55,239 nt of DNA from an uncultured Alphaproteobacteria bacterium (GTDB lineage: Bacteria; Pseudomonadota; Alphaproteobacteria; CAAHEQ01; UBA3637): NCBI GenBank assembly GCA_949286465.1, contig CASECI010000048.1:1-55239 (forward strand), in the 5' to 3' direction. Shown here in pieces: positions 1 through 8,586 of this stretch. The notes beneath the pieces were generated by a model. It was not told the origin of the DNA. It ran no database searches and was given only the letters and a program-made list of their open reading frames with translations. Every line of letters starts with the position of its first letter. Position 1 is the stretch's first letter. The position numbers were made by a program, and so were the translations under genes.

Positions 1-1712
1 GGAGGACATACACATTGATTCGTTGCTGCATTCCACTGAGTTTTTGGCGCAGTACAGGTTATGCATGTATTTGTTGCAGTGTTCAAATTTGATCCAGTTG
101 GACATTTGCAAGTGTTTTGGTCAGCACCGGCGGGTGTTCCAGAAGGACATACGCAGGCGGAGCCATTCCAATAAGTTTTCGGCGCTGTGCAACAGTGTCC
201 GTTACTTAAAGTTTGCCCTGCATAACATTGGCAGGTTGAAGGATTTGCCCCTACTGGTGTTCCAGAAGGACATACGCAGGCAGAACCATTCCAATAGGTT
301 TTAGGAGAGGAACAGCAATGACCGTTACTTAATGTTTGGCCTGCATAACATTGACAGGTTGATGGATCAGCTCCTCCGGGAGTGCCTGAAGGGCATACAC
401 AGGCGGAGCCATTCCAATATGTTGTTGGGCTTGGACAACAGTATCCGTTAGAAAGAGTTTGTCCATTTGGACATACACAGGCGGAGCCATTCCAATAAGT
501 TGTTGGACTCGGGCAGCAGTGTCCGTTAGATCCAACTTGCCCAGATGAACAACATACGCCATTTGTTAATATTTTATTGTCTGGACATACGCAGGCAGAG
601 CCATTCCAATATGTTGTAGGAGAAGAGCAACAATGACCATTAGAGAGGGTTTGCTCAGCATAACATTGACAAGTTGAAGGGTCTGCACCTACGGGGGTGC
701 CAGAGGGGCAGACACACGCAGAACCATTCCAATATGTTGTTGGGCTCGGGCAGCAGTGTCCGTTAGAAAGAGTTTGTCCATTCGGACATACGCAGGCAGA
801 GCCATTCCAATGTGTAATAGGATCTGGACATGTACATACATTATCACCATCAGGATCTGTTTTGTTACTTTCGCATACACAGGTATTAGAACTATTTACA
901 ACTTTATTTCCATAGCATTGACATGTTTCTGGATCTGCTCCAGTTGGTGTTCCTGATGGACATACGCATTTTCCTCCATCCCATTGCGTTATGGGATCCG
1001 GACATTTACATTGGTCTCCTCCTGCGCTTACCTGATTAGAAGGACAAGCACAGATGTTACTAGAATTAGGAACTAAATCGCCTGAGCATTGACAAGAAAT
1101 AGGGTCAGCACCAGTTGGTGTGCCAGAAGGACATTCGCATCCGCTATCCGTACATATTTGTGCTCCTTCACATGCGTAAACACAATCATCTCCTGATTTT
1201 TTATAACAAACACCACATTCATATGTATCTTGTTTCATTCCGTGTATAACAGCATCATAAACAAAAGTTATTTTATTTCCATTCCCTGAACAAAAAGAAA
1301 CATTGCCGGGTTCAATAAGGTTGTCGTTTACGGCAACAGAAACTGCAGAAGCGTGATTCCCTTCAGCTAATCGACGACAGACACTTTCTGTGACAGGAGA
1401 AATATCTATTGAAAAACGAGAGGTAGCAATTTTAGTTTGTGTGTAAGTTAATCCGTCAACCTCACTTTTAAAGCCTAAAGCACCGATTGTTGAATTTAAG
1501 TTGTAATTTGAAAACCCTGGATCCGTTGATATTGCAGAAGCTCTTAAAACGACATCTTTTGCTATATTGTTTGCTTTGATTTTGTTAAGAGCATATGTAA
1601 AACCAGCTAAAAGAGTTGTTACTATAACAGAAATTATTGCTAAAATCGCCAACATTTCAAGCATTGAGCGACCTTTATCGTGATGAGAATGTTTTTTTAG
1701 CAAAAGAGACAT
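1..1712 (-). CDS. Prepilin-like protein with long cysteine-rich repeat array (3' end outside window)
   Basis: An uninterrupted reading frame runs on the minus strand from an ATG at 1712 to the left edge (570 codons, no stop), so the C-terminus is missing. A GGAGGATAAA ribosome site precedes the ATG. Residues 14-37 match a type IV prepilin leader: Gly14, Arg15, then SMLEM with Glu19 at +5 of the mature protein, then a hydrophobic helix. PilD-type cleavage after Gly14 is expected. Residues about 40-150 resemble a small pseudopilin head. From about residue 160 the chain becomes cysteine-rich repeats built from a YWNGSACVCP core, a GQTLSNGHCC segment and an optional SGTPVGADPSTCQCY insert. This is presumably an exported or surface filament-associated protein. 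The leader is clear; the function of the repeats is not known to me. Confidence 0.82.
   Translation of the reverse strand, partial: MSLLLKKHSHHDKGRSMLEMLAILAIISVIVTTLLAGFTYALNKIKANNIAKDVVLRASAISTDPGFSNYNLNSTIGALGFKSEVDGLTYTQTKIATSRFSIDISPVTESVCRRLAEGNHASAVSVAVNDNLIEPGNVSFCSGNGNKITFVYDAVIHGMKQDTYECGVCYKKSGDDCVYACEGAQICTDSGCECPSGTPTGADPISCQCSGDLVPNSSNICACPSNQVSAGGDQCKCPDPITQWDGGKCVCPSGTPTGADPETCQCYGNKVVNSSNTCVCESNKTDPDGDNVCTCPDPITHWNGSACVCPNGQTLSNGHCCPSPTTYWNGSACVCPSGTPVGADPSTCQCYAEQTLSNGHCCSSPTTYWNGSACVCPDNKILTNGVCCSSGQVGSNGHCCPSPTTYWNGSACVCPNGQTLSNGYCCPSPTTYWNGSACVCPSGTPGGADPSTCQCYAGQTLSNGHCCSSPKTYWNGSACVCPSGTPVGANPSTCQCYAGQTLSNGHCCTAPKTYWNGSACVCPSGTPAGADQNTCKCPTGSNLNTATNTCITCTAPKTQWNAATNQCVCP
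121..830 (-). repeat. In-frame tandem repeat array inside the prepilin-like gene
   Basis: The plus-strand string CCATTCC, the complement of the YWNG-coding core, recurs at 163, 286, 409, 487, 601, 724 and 802. Spacings are 123, 123, 78, 114, 123 and 78 bases, all multiples of three, so the units are 41, 26, 38, 41 and 26 codons. Long and short units differ by the presence of a module encoding SGTPxGADPSTCQCY. Nucleotide identity between units is high around the cysteine core, while more diverged copies continue to about 1130. The array looks built by unit duplication and could change length by recombination. Confidence 0.85.
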
Positions 1713-1741
1713 TTTATCCTCCTTGATAATTGTTTTTATAT

Positions 1742-1770
1742 ATTCTTATAAAATTATCGAATATTGTCAA
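1742..1770 (-). promoter_or_regulatory. Predicted sigma-70 promoter of the prepilin-like gene
   Basis: On the minus strand a consensus -35 TTGACA (1765-1770) is followed after 17 bases by AAGAAT (1742-1747, 4 of 6 matches to TATAAT). It lies about 30 bases upstream of the ATG and its ribosome site. This is a pattern match only. Confidence 0.45.
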
Positions 1771-1837
1771 TTAAAAATCCTTTTTTTTAGGCTTTGTTAA
1801 CTTCTTTATGTGAAAATAATTTTCTAAAGAGGTTGAA

Positions 1838-3835
1838 ATGGAAAAATTTTTAACGGGCGATACTATATCTAAAGAAATTACCTGTGAGATTGCTAAATAT
1901 GAGCATTTTACGTTGTGGCCATCTCAAAAGAATCCGATTATACCCAAAAAAATGCCATCAGAATTACCTAAGCCGTTGACTATTGTTGCTCAAGAATTAG
2001 ACGATAAGAAATTGAAGGACTTTTTGTCTCTTCCTATTGATGGTTTGATAGATGGGCAAGCTATGGGAGATTCTATTCATGATTTTATGCAAAATGCAAT
2101 GAAAGATACTCTGGCTCATAAATTGTCTTTCCTATTGACGTGTCCCGTGATGTATAATTGTGATGTGGCTAGTATTTTTGTACAGGCATTATCTAAGCGT
2201 TTAAAATTAACGGAAAATAGAGCATCGGGTATACATATGGCTCTTCATGAGGCCATTGTGAATGGATTAATTCATGGAAATTTACAGATCGGAAGTGAGT
2301 ATCGGCAAGATGTACGTTCTTTTGTCGAGTATGGTCGTATATTAAGTGAACGATTGAATGATCCTGCGTTCGCTCGAAAAAGTATCTCTATATCTGCTCA
2401 TTGGGATGAGACTAAGTTAGAGTTAAAAGTGCGTGACGAAGGCGCTGGATACATTATTAAAGAAAATTTCTATAATCGGACGATGGCAAGTGCTAAAAGT
2501 AAAACAGGAAGAGGTTTGCTTTTTATAGCCGGAATCGCAGATTCTTGTACGATTGATGATTTCGGTCGTGAAATGACGCTTACTTTTGGTTTGAAAGAAG
2601 ATTACACAAAAGCTGAAAGTAATACATACATTCAGACACAAGAAGATGTCGGTAATGTTTATGCTCGGCCTTCTGTAAGTGAGTGCCGCGTCTTGATTAT
2701 TGAAGATAATTTATCTAATCAAACTATGCTATTTCGGCTGTTAAATGTTATTGGAATTAACATGGTAGAATGTGCTACTGATGGGATTGAAGGATTAAAA
2801 AAAGTAGAAACTTTTAAGCCAGATCTAATCATTTTAGATATTACAATGCCTCGCATGAATGGGTATGAGGTTCTTCATCATTTAAAATCTTCGCCTCTGA
2901 CGCAAAATATACCTGTTCTTATCGAAACCGCAAGTGACACAAGAGAGGCAAGAGATAAAACCTTTAGAACAGGGGCAACAGATTTTATTACAAAACCTAT
3001 TAATCCTCTAGAGTTTTTCTCTAGAATTAAAGTCCATTTAGAAAATCGATTGTTGATTAAGCACCTAGAAAAGCAACTTGCACAAATTGAAGAAGAATTG
3101 ACTTCTGCTCAACGAATGCAAAGAACCTTACTGCCTTCAGATTCTATGCTTAAAAGTATTGAAGAACAGTATAAAATTGAGTTTGCGCATCATTTTGAGC
3201 CTTCTTCTCGACTAGGAGGAGATTTTTGGGAGTTAATTCCTTTATCTGAAACAAAACTTGCTGTGTATATTTGTGACTTTTCTGGTCATGGAATGTCTGC
3301 TGCATTAAATACTTTCCGCTTACATGCCTTAATCACTCAAATGGATCACCTTAATATTGAAATTCCTGCCTCTGCTATGGCCATGATGAATTTGCAACTT
3401 TTAACATTATTACCAAGAGGCCAGTTTGCTACATTCTTCTTGGCAGTTATTGATTTGGCTAAAAATGTTATGATGTATTCTTCTGCAGGAGTTCCAAAAC
3501 CGATATTAATACAAGGTGATGGTCAAATGACACTGTTAAATGCTGATGGAATGCCTCTTGGCATTAGCAAGCAAGCTCAATACCATAATATTCAAGTGCC
3601 TTTCACGCCTGGCGCAAAATTGTTGTTGTATAGTGATGCCTTGACCGAATCTCCTAATATTAATGGAGAGAGACTGGGAGAAGAGGGATTTGCTAAAATG
3701 GTTATGCATCATATTAAAGAAAAAAATCCTTCTGATTTTATTCGTTCTCTTATGAAAAATTTCTTCTCTTATGCACCTCCACCGCCTCCTGATGATGTGA
3801 CGGTCGTTTTCTTGCACAGAAAGGATAATCAATGA
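1838..3835 (+). CDS. Fused HATPase - receiver - SpoIIE/PP2C phosphatase regulator
   Basis: A 665-residue cytosolic regulator. After about 110 residues with no domain I recognise comes a GHKL ATPase-like region with an N-box (LHEAIVNGLIHG), a VRDEGAGY box and a TGRGL glycine box, as in RsbW-type anti-sigma kinases. A CheY-like receiver follows, with acidic pocket IIEDN, phosphoacceptor Asp334 in LDITMP and Lys in TKP. After a coiled-coil linker there is a PP2C/SpoIIE phosphatase with GGD (Asp462) and DFSGHG (Asp480-Gly485) metal motifs and DDVTVVF at the end. Known relatives control partner-switching (STAS anti-sigma antagonist) pathways. No STAS gene lies next door. The ATG follows AAAGAGG. 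The stop overlaps the rsmE start (ATGA), implying cotranscription. Confidence 0.85.
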   Translation: MEKFLTGDTISKEITCEIAKYEHFTLWPSQKNPIIPKKMPSELPKPLTIVAQELDDKKLKDFLSLPIDGLIDGQAMGDSIHDFMQNAMKDTLAHKLSFLLTCPVMYNCDVASIFVQALSKRLKLTENRASGIHMALHEAIVNGLIHGNLQIGSEYRQDVRSFVEYGRILSERLNDPAFARKSISISAHWDETKLELKVRDEGAGYIIKENFYNRTMASAKSKTGRGLLFIAGIADSCTIDDFGREMTLTFGLKEDYTKAESNTYIQTQEDVGNVYARPSVSECRVLIIEDNLSNQTMLFRLLNVIGINMVECATDGIEGLKKVETFKPDLIILDITMPRMNGYEVLHHLKSSPLTQNIPVLIETASDTREARDKTFRTGATDFITKPINPLEFFSRIKVHLENRLLIKHLEKQLAQIEEELTSAQRMQRTLLPSDSMLKSIEEQYKIEFAHHFEPSSRLGGDFWELIPLSETKLAVYICDFSGHGMSAALNTFRLHALITQMDHLNIEIPASAMAMMNLQLLTLLPRGQFATFFLAVIDLAKNVMMYSSAGVPKPILIQGDGQMTLLNADGMPLGISKQAQYHNIQVPFTPGAKLLLYSDALTESPNINGERLGEEGFAKMVMHHIKEKNPSDFIRSLMKNFFSYAPPPPPDDVTVVFLHRKDNQ

Positions 3836-4539
3836 TTAGACTTTTTGTAAAAGATGAATTACAGAAAAATAGCTTAGTTTCTTTGGAAGAAAAGCAAATC
3901 CATTATTTACTTCATGTTATGCGATTAAAAGTGAATGACAGAATTTTACTTTTTAATGGCCATGATGGTGAATATGTTGCGAATTTAATTGAATTGTCTA
4001 AAAATAAAGCTATCGCTTGTTGTGAAAAAAGAGTCCGCTTGCAAGAAGAAGAAAGAGATTTAAATATATGGCTCTGTTTTGCTCCTATCAAAAAAGACAA
4101 TATGGACTTCGTGGTACAAAAAGCAACAGAACTAGGAGTAAGCACTTTATATCCTGTGATAACATCAAGAACTGTATGTAAGCCAAATGTCGAGCGAATG
4201 AAAGCACAAGTTATCGAAGCAGCAGAACAATGTGAACGTCTTTCAGTCCCTCAAGTGATGGAGCCAATCCGTTGGGATTTGTTCTTTGATACATTTCCAG
4301 AGGATAGAATCCTCTATTATTTGAATGAGCGGGGCAATGGAATTACTTCTGTTTCTTCTCAAAAAAAGTCTGCTTTTTTTATCGGCCCTGAAGGTGGATT
4401 TGACCCAAAAGAATTGGAAAAGCTTGCTACTATGAAACAAGCAATAAGCATACATTTAGGAAGACGGATTTTAAGAGCTGAAACAGCTTCAATCGTGGCT
4501 CTTGCTTGTTATAATCAAGTTTTGGGATGGAAGGCTTAA
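3832..4539 (+). CDS. rsmE: 16S rRNA (uracil-1498-N3)-methyltransferase
   Basis: A 235-residue SPOUT-class methyltransferase that methylates N3 of U1498 in 16S rRNA using S-adenosylmethionine. The N-terminal half is a PUA-like RNA-binding region beginning MIRLFV. The C-terminal half carries the trefoil-knot signature FIGPEGGF (Phe183-Phe190) and LGRRILRAETA, both typical of RsmE. The length is close to that of the family (E. coli about 243). It overlaps the upstream signalling gene by four bases (ATGA), an unusual partner for a housekeeping RNA methylase, and probably shares its transcript. Confidence 0.95.
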   Translation: MIRLFVKDELQKNSLVSLEEKQIHYLLHVMRLKVNDRILLFNGHDGEYVANLIELSKNKAIACCEKRVRLQEEERDLNIWLCFAPIKKDNMDFVVQKATELGVSTLYPVITSRTVCKPNVERMKAQVIEAAEQCERLSVPQVMEPIRWDLFFDTFPEDRILYYLNERGNGITSVSSQKKSAFFIGPEGGFDPKELEKLATMKQAISIHLGRRILRAETASIVALACYNQVLGWKA

Positions 4540-4546
4540 ATAATAG

Positions 4547-4575
4547 TTGCAAAATATAATGGAATGGCTTAAAAA
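4547..4575 (+). promoter_or_regulatory. Predicted promoter for the secreted Cys protein gene
   Basis: TTGCAA (4547-4552), 17 bases, TAAAAA (4570-4575), located about 30 bases before the next start codon in the short gap after rsmE. Pattern match only. Confidence 0.35.
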
Positions 4576-4606
4576 TAAAAAATAAAATAAAGAAAAGGTG
4601 GTATAG

Positions 4607-5560
4607 ATGATAAGTTTTAAAACTCAATTTTTCCTCTCTGTAATCGCGGGCATTTTGGCCGTAGGCTCTGCAAATGCTTCAATGAATCTTGCGGATACTG
4701 TTTTAGTATGTCGTTCTCGTCAGTGTGCTCCGGCTGAGAAAATGATGACACGCGAGTTTTTATATAATCAGCTTGGGTCTATGTTACAAAATAATATTAA
4801 TCAATCTATTTTATTCTGTGATGCTGATCCTAATGTAAGAGTTTGTTTAAATGATCGAATTGGATTGAATGTTTTGTCGGGAGTAACAAATGGAACATTA
4901 GAAATTCCTGGGATGACTTTGTTAGATGCTAAAGCTTGTCCTGACTTTAATGGATATACATTCGTTTCTGATTATAAACTTTCGATTAATGGAACTTATC
5001 CAGAATGTCAAGCCTCTTTAAATAAGATGGCTATTAATGCTCCAGATGATATTACAATTCAAACGCCTGGCTTTGAATGTCGTTTTACAGAAAATGGCAT
5101 TACCGTCATGAATGCTTCTTATGTTATTGATTATGTTGATTTTGATTACGGTATCCTTGGTGCTTATTATACAATGGCAGTTGGTCAAGTATCTAAGGGA
5201 GGCAGAACGGGTTATATGTTAATGCGTTTTAAGAGTACAAGTAATGATATGAATGAAATGCGTGGAGGAACTTGTTGTGAATGTGATAGTTCGCAAATAC
5301 CTCCTTGTCAATGTGAACCTGAAGAGCCTGAAGTTATTGTTCAAGAAAAAGTTGTAACAGAATATGAAGTTGCTCCGATTGAAGTCACAATTAAAACAAA
5401 GGCTCCTATAGAGGCAGGTATGACACAAGATATTCGTGTTAATGGTGTTGACGTAAAAGGAGTTCCTATTGTTACAGAAACATCAGTTCAATCTTCAGAG
5501 AATAATGTTAAAGAAACTATTAGACAAGTAGAAGTGACGTCTAATAAAGAAAACTTATAA
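4607..5560 (+). CDS. Secreted protein of unknown function, cysteine-containing
   Basis: A 317-residue protein I do not recognise. Residues 1-24 form a signal peptide (basic MISFK start, hydrophobic core, GSANAS cleavage region). The mature part has paired cysteines at intervals (VCRSRQCAP, FCDAD, VCLND), a compact GGTCCECDSSQIPPCQCEP cluster near residue 225, and then a Val/Thr/Glu-rich C-terminal tail of about 80 residues without cysteine. It is probably periplasmic or surface-exposed and disulfide-bonded. The start follows AAGGTGG. The gene stands alone between a predicted promoter and a strong terminator. The cysteine-rich character echoes the prepilin-like protein at 1-1712, but I see no shared repeat. 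Confidence 0.75.
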   Translation: MISFKTQFFLSVIAGILAVGSANASMNLADTVLVCRSRQCAPAEKMMTREFLYNQLGSMLQNNINQSILFCDADPNVRVCLNDRIGLNVLSGVTNGTLEIPGMTLLDAKACPDFNGYTFVSDYKLSINGTYPECQASLNKMAINAPDDITIQTPGFECRFTENGITVMNASYVIDYVDFDYGILGAYYTMAVGQVSKGGRTGYMLMRFKSTSNDMNEMRGGTCCECDSSQIPPCQCEPEEPEVIVQEKVVTEYEVAPIEVTIKTKAPIEAGMTQDIRVNGVDVKGVPIVTETSVQSSENNVKETIRQVEVTSNKENL

Positions 5561-5573
5561 GGGATATGATTTT

Positions 5574-5612
5574 AAAAGGCCCTTTAACAAAAGTTAAAGG
5601 GTCTTTCTTTTT
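5574..5612 (+). terminator. Rho-independent terminator
   Basis: An 11-bp stem (5578-5588 paired with 5593-5603, one G-T pair) with an AAAA loop, extended by A-T pairs and followed by a T-rich tract to 5612. It ends the secreted-protein transcript just ahead of the M16 gene. Confidence 0.85.
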
Positions 5613-5624
5613 GAGAGGTTAAAA

Positions 5625-6884
5625 ATGGTAAAAGAACAAATTCTTTCAAATGGAATACGTGTTGTTACAGATGAAATGAAAGATGTCGAAACGGTTTCAA
5701 TAGGAATATGGGTTTCTGTTGGTTCTCGTTTTGAAGAGCCTGAAATAAGTGGAATTTCTCATTTATTAGAGCATATGGCTTTTAAGGGAACAACTACTCG
5801 GACTGCTTTGCAAATAGCTCAAGAAGTCGAGAATGTTGGAGGCATTATTAATGCTTATACTTCTAAAGATGTAACGGCTTATTATGTTAAAGTCTTAAAA
5901 GAAGATGCTTCTATGGCTTTATCTATTTTAGCTGATATCTTTCAAAATTCAACAATGAATCAAGACGAGCTATCTCGGGAAAAAGGGGTTGTTTTACAAG
6001 AAATATCTCAAACTTTAGATGCTCCAGATGATATCATCTTTGATTATTTCCAAGAGACCGCATTTCCTAATCAGCCTCTAGGAAGGCCTATATTAGGTTC
6101 TGCACAAATTGTTCAATCGATTACATCAGAAACTTTGCTTTCTTATATGCATGACGAGTATGTTGCTCCTCGAACGATTGTATCTGCAGCTGGAAATATT
6201 TCTCATGATTTCTTAGTCCAACAAGTAGAAAAACTGTTTTCCAATCTTTCAAAAGAAGGAAAACGTGTTATGGCTTCTGCTCATTATGAAGGAGGAGAAT
6301 TTCGTCAGAAAAAAGATATAGAACAAGTAAATGTTTTGTTAGGTTTCCCTGGAGTATCTTATCACGATAAATTATTTTATGCTCAGACAATCTTGTCTAC
6401 CATTTTAGGCGGAGGAATGTCGTCTCGTTTATTCCAAGAAGTTCGAGAGAAAAGGGGACTTGTTTATAGTATATATTCGTTTGCTTCAAGTTATATTGAT
6501 TCAGGCCTTTTTGGAATATATGCAGGGACAGGAGAAAAAGAAGTAAAAGATTTATTGCCTGTTGTTTGTGATGAGTTATTAAAAGTTTCATCAACGCTTA
6601 CAGATGAAGAAATAGAGCGTGCAAAATCACAATTAAAAGCTATGATTTTAATGAAAAGAGAAAGTACGTCTGCTCGGTGTGAAGGAAACGCACGTAATAT
6701 AGCTATTTTTGGCAGAGTTATTCCTAAAGAAGAAACAATCGCAAGAATTGAAGAAGTTGATGCTTCTCTCTTGCAAAAGACGGCTCATTTTATTTTCTCT
6801 AAAAAACCGACATTAGCATCTTTAGGCCCCATAGAACATGTGTGGGATTATGACTTGCTGATAGAGCGATTACGCCACGTATAA
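5625..6884 (+). CDS. M16 family zinc metallopeptidase (processing-peptidase-like)
   Basis: A 419-residue inverzincin peptidase. The zinc site is the inverted HxxEH motif His46-Leu-Leu-Glu49-His50 in HLLEHMAFKGT. The third ligand Glu126 lies 76 residues after His50 in the conserved VVLQEI segment, as the family requires. The glycine-rich GGGMSSRLFQEVREKRGLVYS stretch near residue 265 is the substrate-clamp motif of mitochondrial processing peptidase beta subunits and bacterial homologues. There is no signal peptide, so it probably acts in the cytoplasm. Length is full. It starts after GAGAGG, directly behind a terminator, and murJ follows 70 bases downstream. Confidence 0.93.
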   Translation: MVKEQILSNGIRVVTDEMKDVETVSIGIWVSVGSRFEEPEISGISHLLEHMAFKGTTTRTALQIAQEVENVGGIINAYTSKDVTAYYVKVLKEDASMALSILADIFQNSTMNQDELSREKGVVLQEISQTLDAPDDIIFDYFQETAFPNQPLGRPILGSAQIVQSITSETLLSYMHDEYVAPRTIVSAAGNISHDFLVQQVEKLFSNLSKEGKRVMASAHYEGGEFRQKKDIEQVNVLLGFPGVSYHDKLFYAQTILSTILGGGMSSRLFQEVREKRGLVYSIYSFASSYIDSGLFGIYAGTGEKEVKDLLPVVCDELLKVSSTLTDEEIERAKSQLKAMILMKRESTSARCEGNARNIAIFGRVIPKEETIARIEEVDASLLQKTAHFIFSKKPTLASLGPIEHVWDYDLLIERLRHV

Positions 6885-6954
6885 TGAGGTATTGTCATAT
6901 AATATTCATGAGAAAAGAGTTGTTTGTTTAGATAAAATAAATTATAAAATAAAT

Positions 6955-8556
6955 ATGTCTTTATTAAAATCTATTGCCACTGTGAGTGGCTTTACAATGT
7001 TAAGTCGGATAATTGGCTTTATCCGAGATGTTTTAATTGCTCAATATCTCGGAGCAACAATGTTATCTGATGCATTCTTTGTTGCGTTACGTTTTCCTAA
7101 TTTATTTAGAAGTTTATTTGCTGAAGGGACACTTAATGTTTCTTTCGTTCCAATATTTTCACATCTTCTAAAAGAGAAGGGGAAAGATAAAGCGCGTTTG
7201 TTCGCTAAAGAGGCCTTTAGTTTATTATTTTACATTTTACTTACTTTTATGATTTTAATGGAGCTCTTAATGCCATATGCAATGATTGTTTTGGCTCCTG
7301 GTTTTGAACAAATCCCTGGAAAAATAGAGCTTACAACACAGTTAAGTCGTATCACTTTCCCATTTTTATTATTTGTATCTTTAGTTTCTTTATTGTCCGG
7401 CGTGTTAAATTCTGTTGGTAAGTTTGCCGCAGCGGCTTTTACACCTTGCTTATTGAACTTAATGATGATTGTATTTTTGATATTCTTTTCCCCATTTATG
7501 CCAAATCCTGCATATGCTTTAGCTTGGGGTGTCTTTTTTGCTGGCATAATAGAGCTGTCTTTTTTAATTTGGAATATGCATAGAAATGGTCTGTCTTTTG
7601 GTTTATGGGGCCCTATTAAGGTTGTTCGTTGTTTTTCTAAGGATATTAAAACATTATTTAAACGCATGCTACCAGGCGTATTTGGGTCCGGAGTATATCA
7701 AATCAATTTATTTCTAGATACATTTTTTGTTTCTTTCTTAATTCAAGGTGCTGTTTCTTGGTTAAATTATGCATATCATTTATTCCAACTTCCTATAGGG
7801 ATAATAGGAGTTGCGATTGGAACAGCTTTATTACCTATTTTATCTCGCTATATTCATGAAGGAAAAATTCAAAAGGCAAGACATGAAATGAACAGAGGAT
7901 TAGAAGTGTCTTTATCTATGTCTTTATCTTCAATGATTGGCCTTTTTATTTTGTCAGTTCCTATTGTCTCGGTGTTGTTTGAACGAGGGGCTTTTACTTA
8001 TGAAGAAACGCTTCCAACTGCTAATGCTTTACGTGCGTTTTCTTTAGGTTTACCAGCTTATATGTTGACGAAAGCTTTAGCCCCTTTTTTCTATGCAAAA
8101 GGAGATACAGTTACACCGGTTAAAATAGCTACTCTTGGAGTTGTTGTTAATGCTATTTTGTGTTTAATTCTTATGCAATTTTGGGGCCATATCGGAATTG
8201 CATTAGCGACAAGTATTACTGTTTGGGTTAATGCGGGGCAATATGTTTATCTATTGAAAAAAAGAGGTGATTTTTCTTTGGATTTACTTTTTAAATTTAG
8301 AGCTGTCAGAATTATTTTTTCAGCAATCATGATGGGGATACTATTAGTATCTGAAAAATACATATTAGATCATTATTATCAAAACTGGTTACAAGAAAAA
8401 CATTTTATGCCATTTTTATTCTTATCAATTCTTATAGGCTCTTCTATTCTTTTATATTTTGGAATACTGATTGCGACAAAAGGAATTCGTTGGAAGGATT
8501 TGAAGTCTTTTTTATTTCATAAAAAAACAAATAAGAAAGCCTTGACCAATATTTGA
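6955..8556 (+). CDS. murJ: Lipid II flippase MurJ
   Basis: A 533-residue polytopic membrane protein of the MOP exporter superfamily that flips lipid II across the inner membrane for peptidoglycan synthesis. The start MSLLKSIATVSGFTMLSRIIGF is the canonical MurJ N-terminus, followed by GATMLSDAFFVALRFPNLFRSLFAEG, the conserved TM2/loop region. About 14 hydrophobic segments follow. I chose ATG 6955 over an in-frame TTG at 6892 because family members begin at this point; no good ribosome site precedes either, so initiation may be weak. It lies in a run with M16 upstream and DUF2333 30 bases downstream. Confidence 0.95.
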   Translation: MSLLKSIATVSGFTMLSRIIGFIRDVLIAQYLGATMLSDAFFVALRFPNLFRSLFAEGTLNVSFVPIFSHLLKEKGKDKARLFAKEAFSLLFYILLTFMILMELLMPYAMIVLAPGFEQIPGKIELTTQLSRITFPFLLFVSLVSLLSGVLNSVGKFAAAAFTPCLLNLMMIVFLIFFSPFMPNPAYALAWGVFFAGIIELSFLIWNMHRNGLSFGLWGPIKVVRCFSKDIKTLFKRMLPGVFGSGVYQINLFLDTFFVSFLIQGAVSWLNYAYHLFQLPIGIIGVAIGTALLPILSRYIHEGKIQKARHEMNRGLEVSLSMSLSSMIGLFILSVPIVSVLFERGAFTYEETLPTANALRAFSLGLPAYMLTKALAPFFYAKGDTVTPVKIATLGVVVNAILCLILMQFWGHIGIALATSITVWVNAGQYVYLLKKRGDFSLDLLFKFRAVRIIFSAIMMGILLVSEKYILDHYYQNWLQEKHFMPFLFLSILIGSSILLYFGILIATKGIRWKDLKSFLFHKKTNKKALTNI

Positions 8557-8586
8557 AAAAGAAGCAAAATAGTAAGAGGAAAGAAA

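Noticed and set aside
121..830. CRISPR-like regular repeats
   Set aside because: Units are 78-123 bases, all multiples of three, and code for a cysteine-rich protein in one long frame; there are no unique spacers or cas genes.
329..956. Short open frames on both strands inside the repeat array
   Set aside because: They are out-of-frame shadows of the 570-codon minus-strand gene and owe their openness to its repeats.
6892..6954. TTG start extending MurJ by 21 residues
   Set aside because: MurJ proteins begin at the MSLLKS position, and the GAGG before the TTG is too close to act as a ribosome site.
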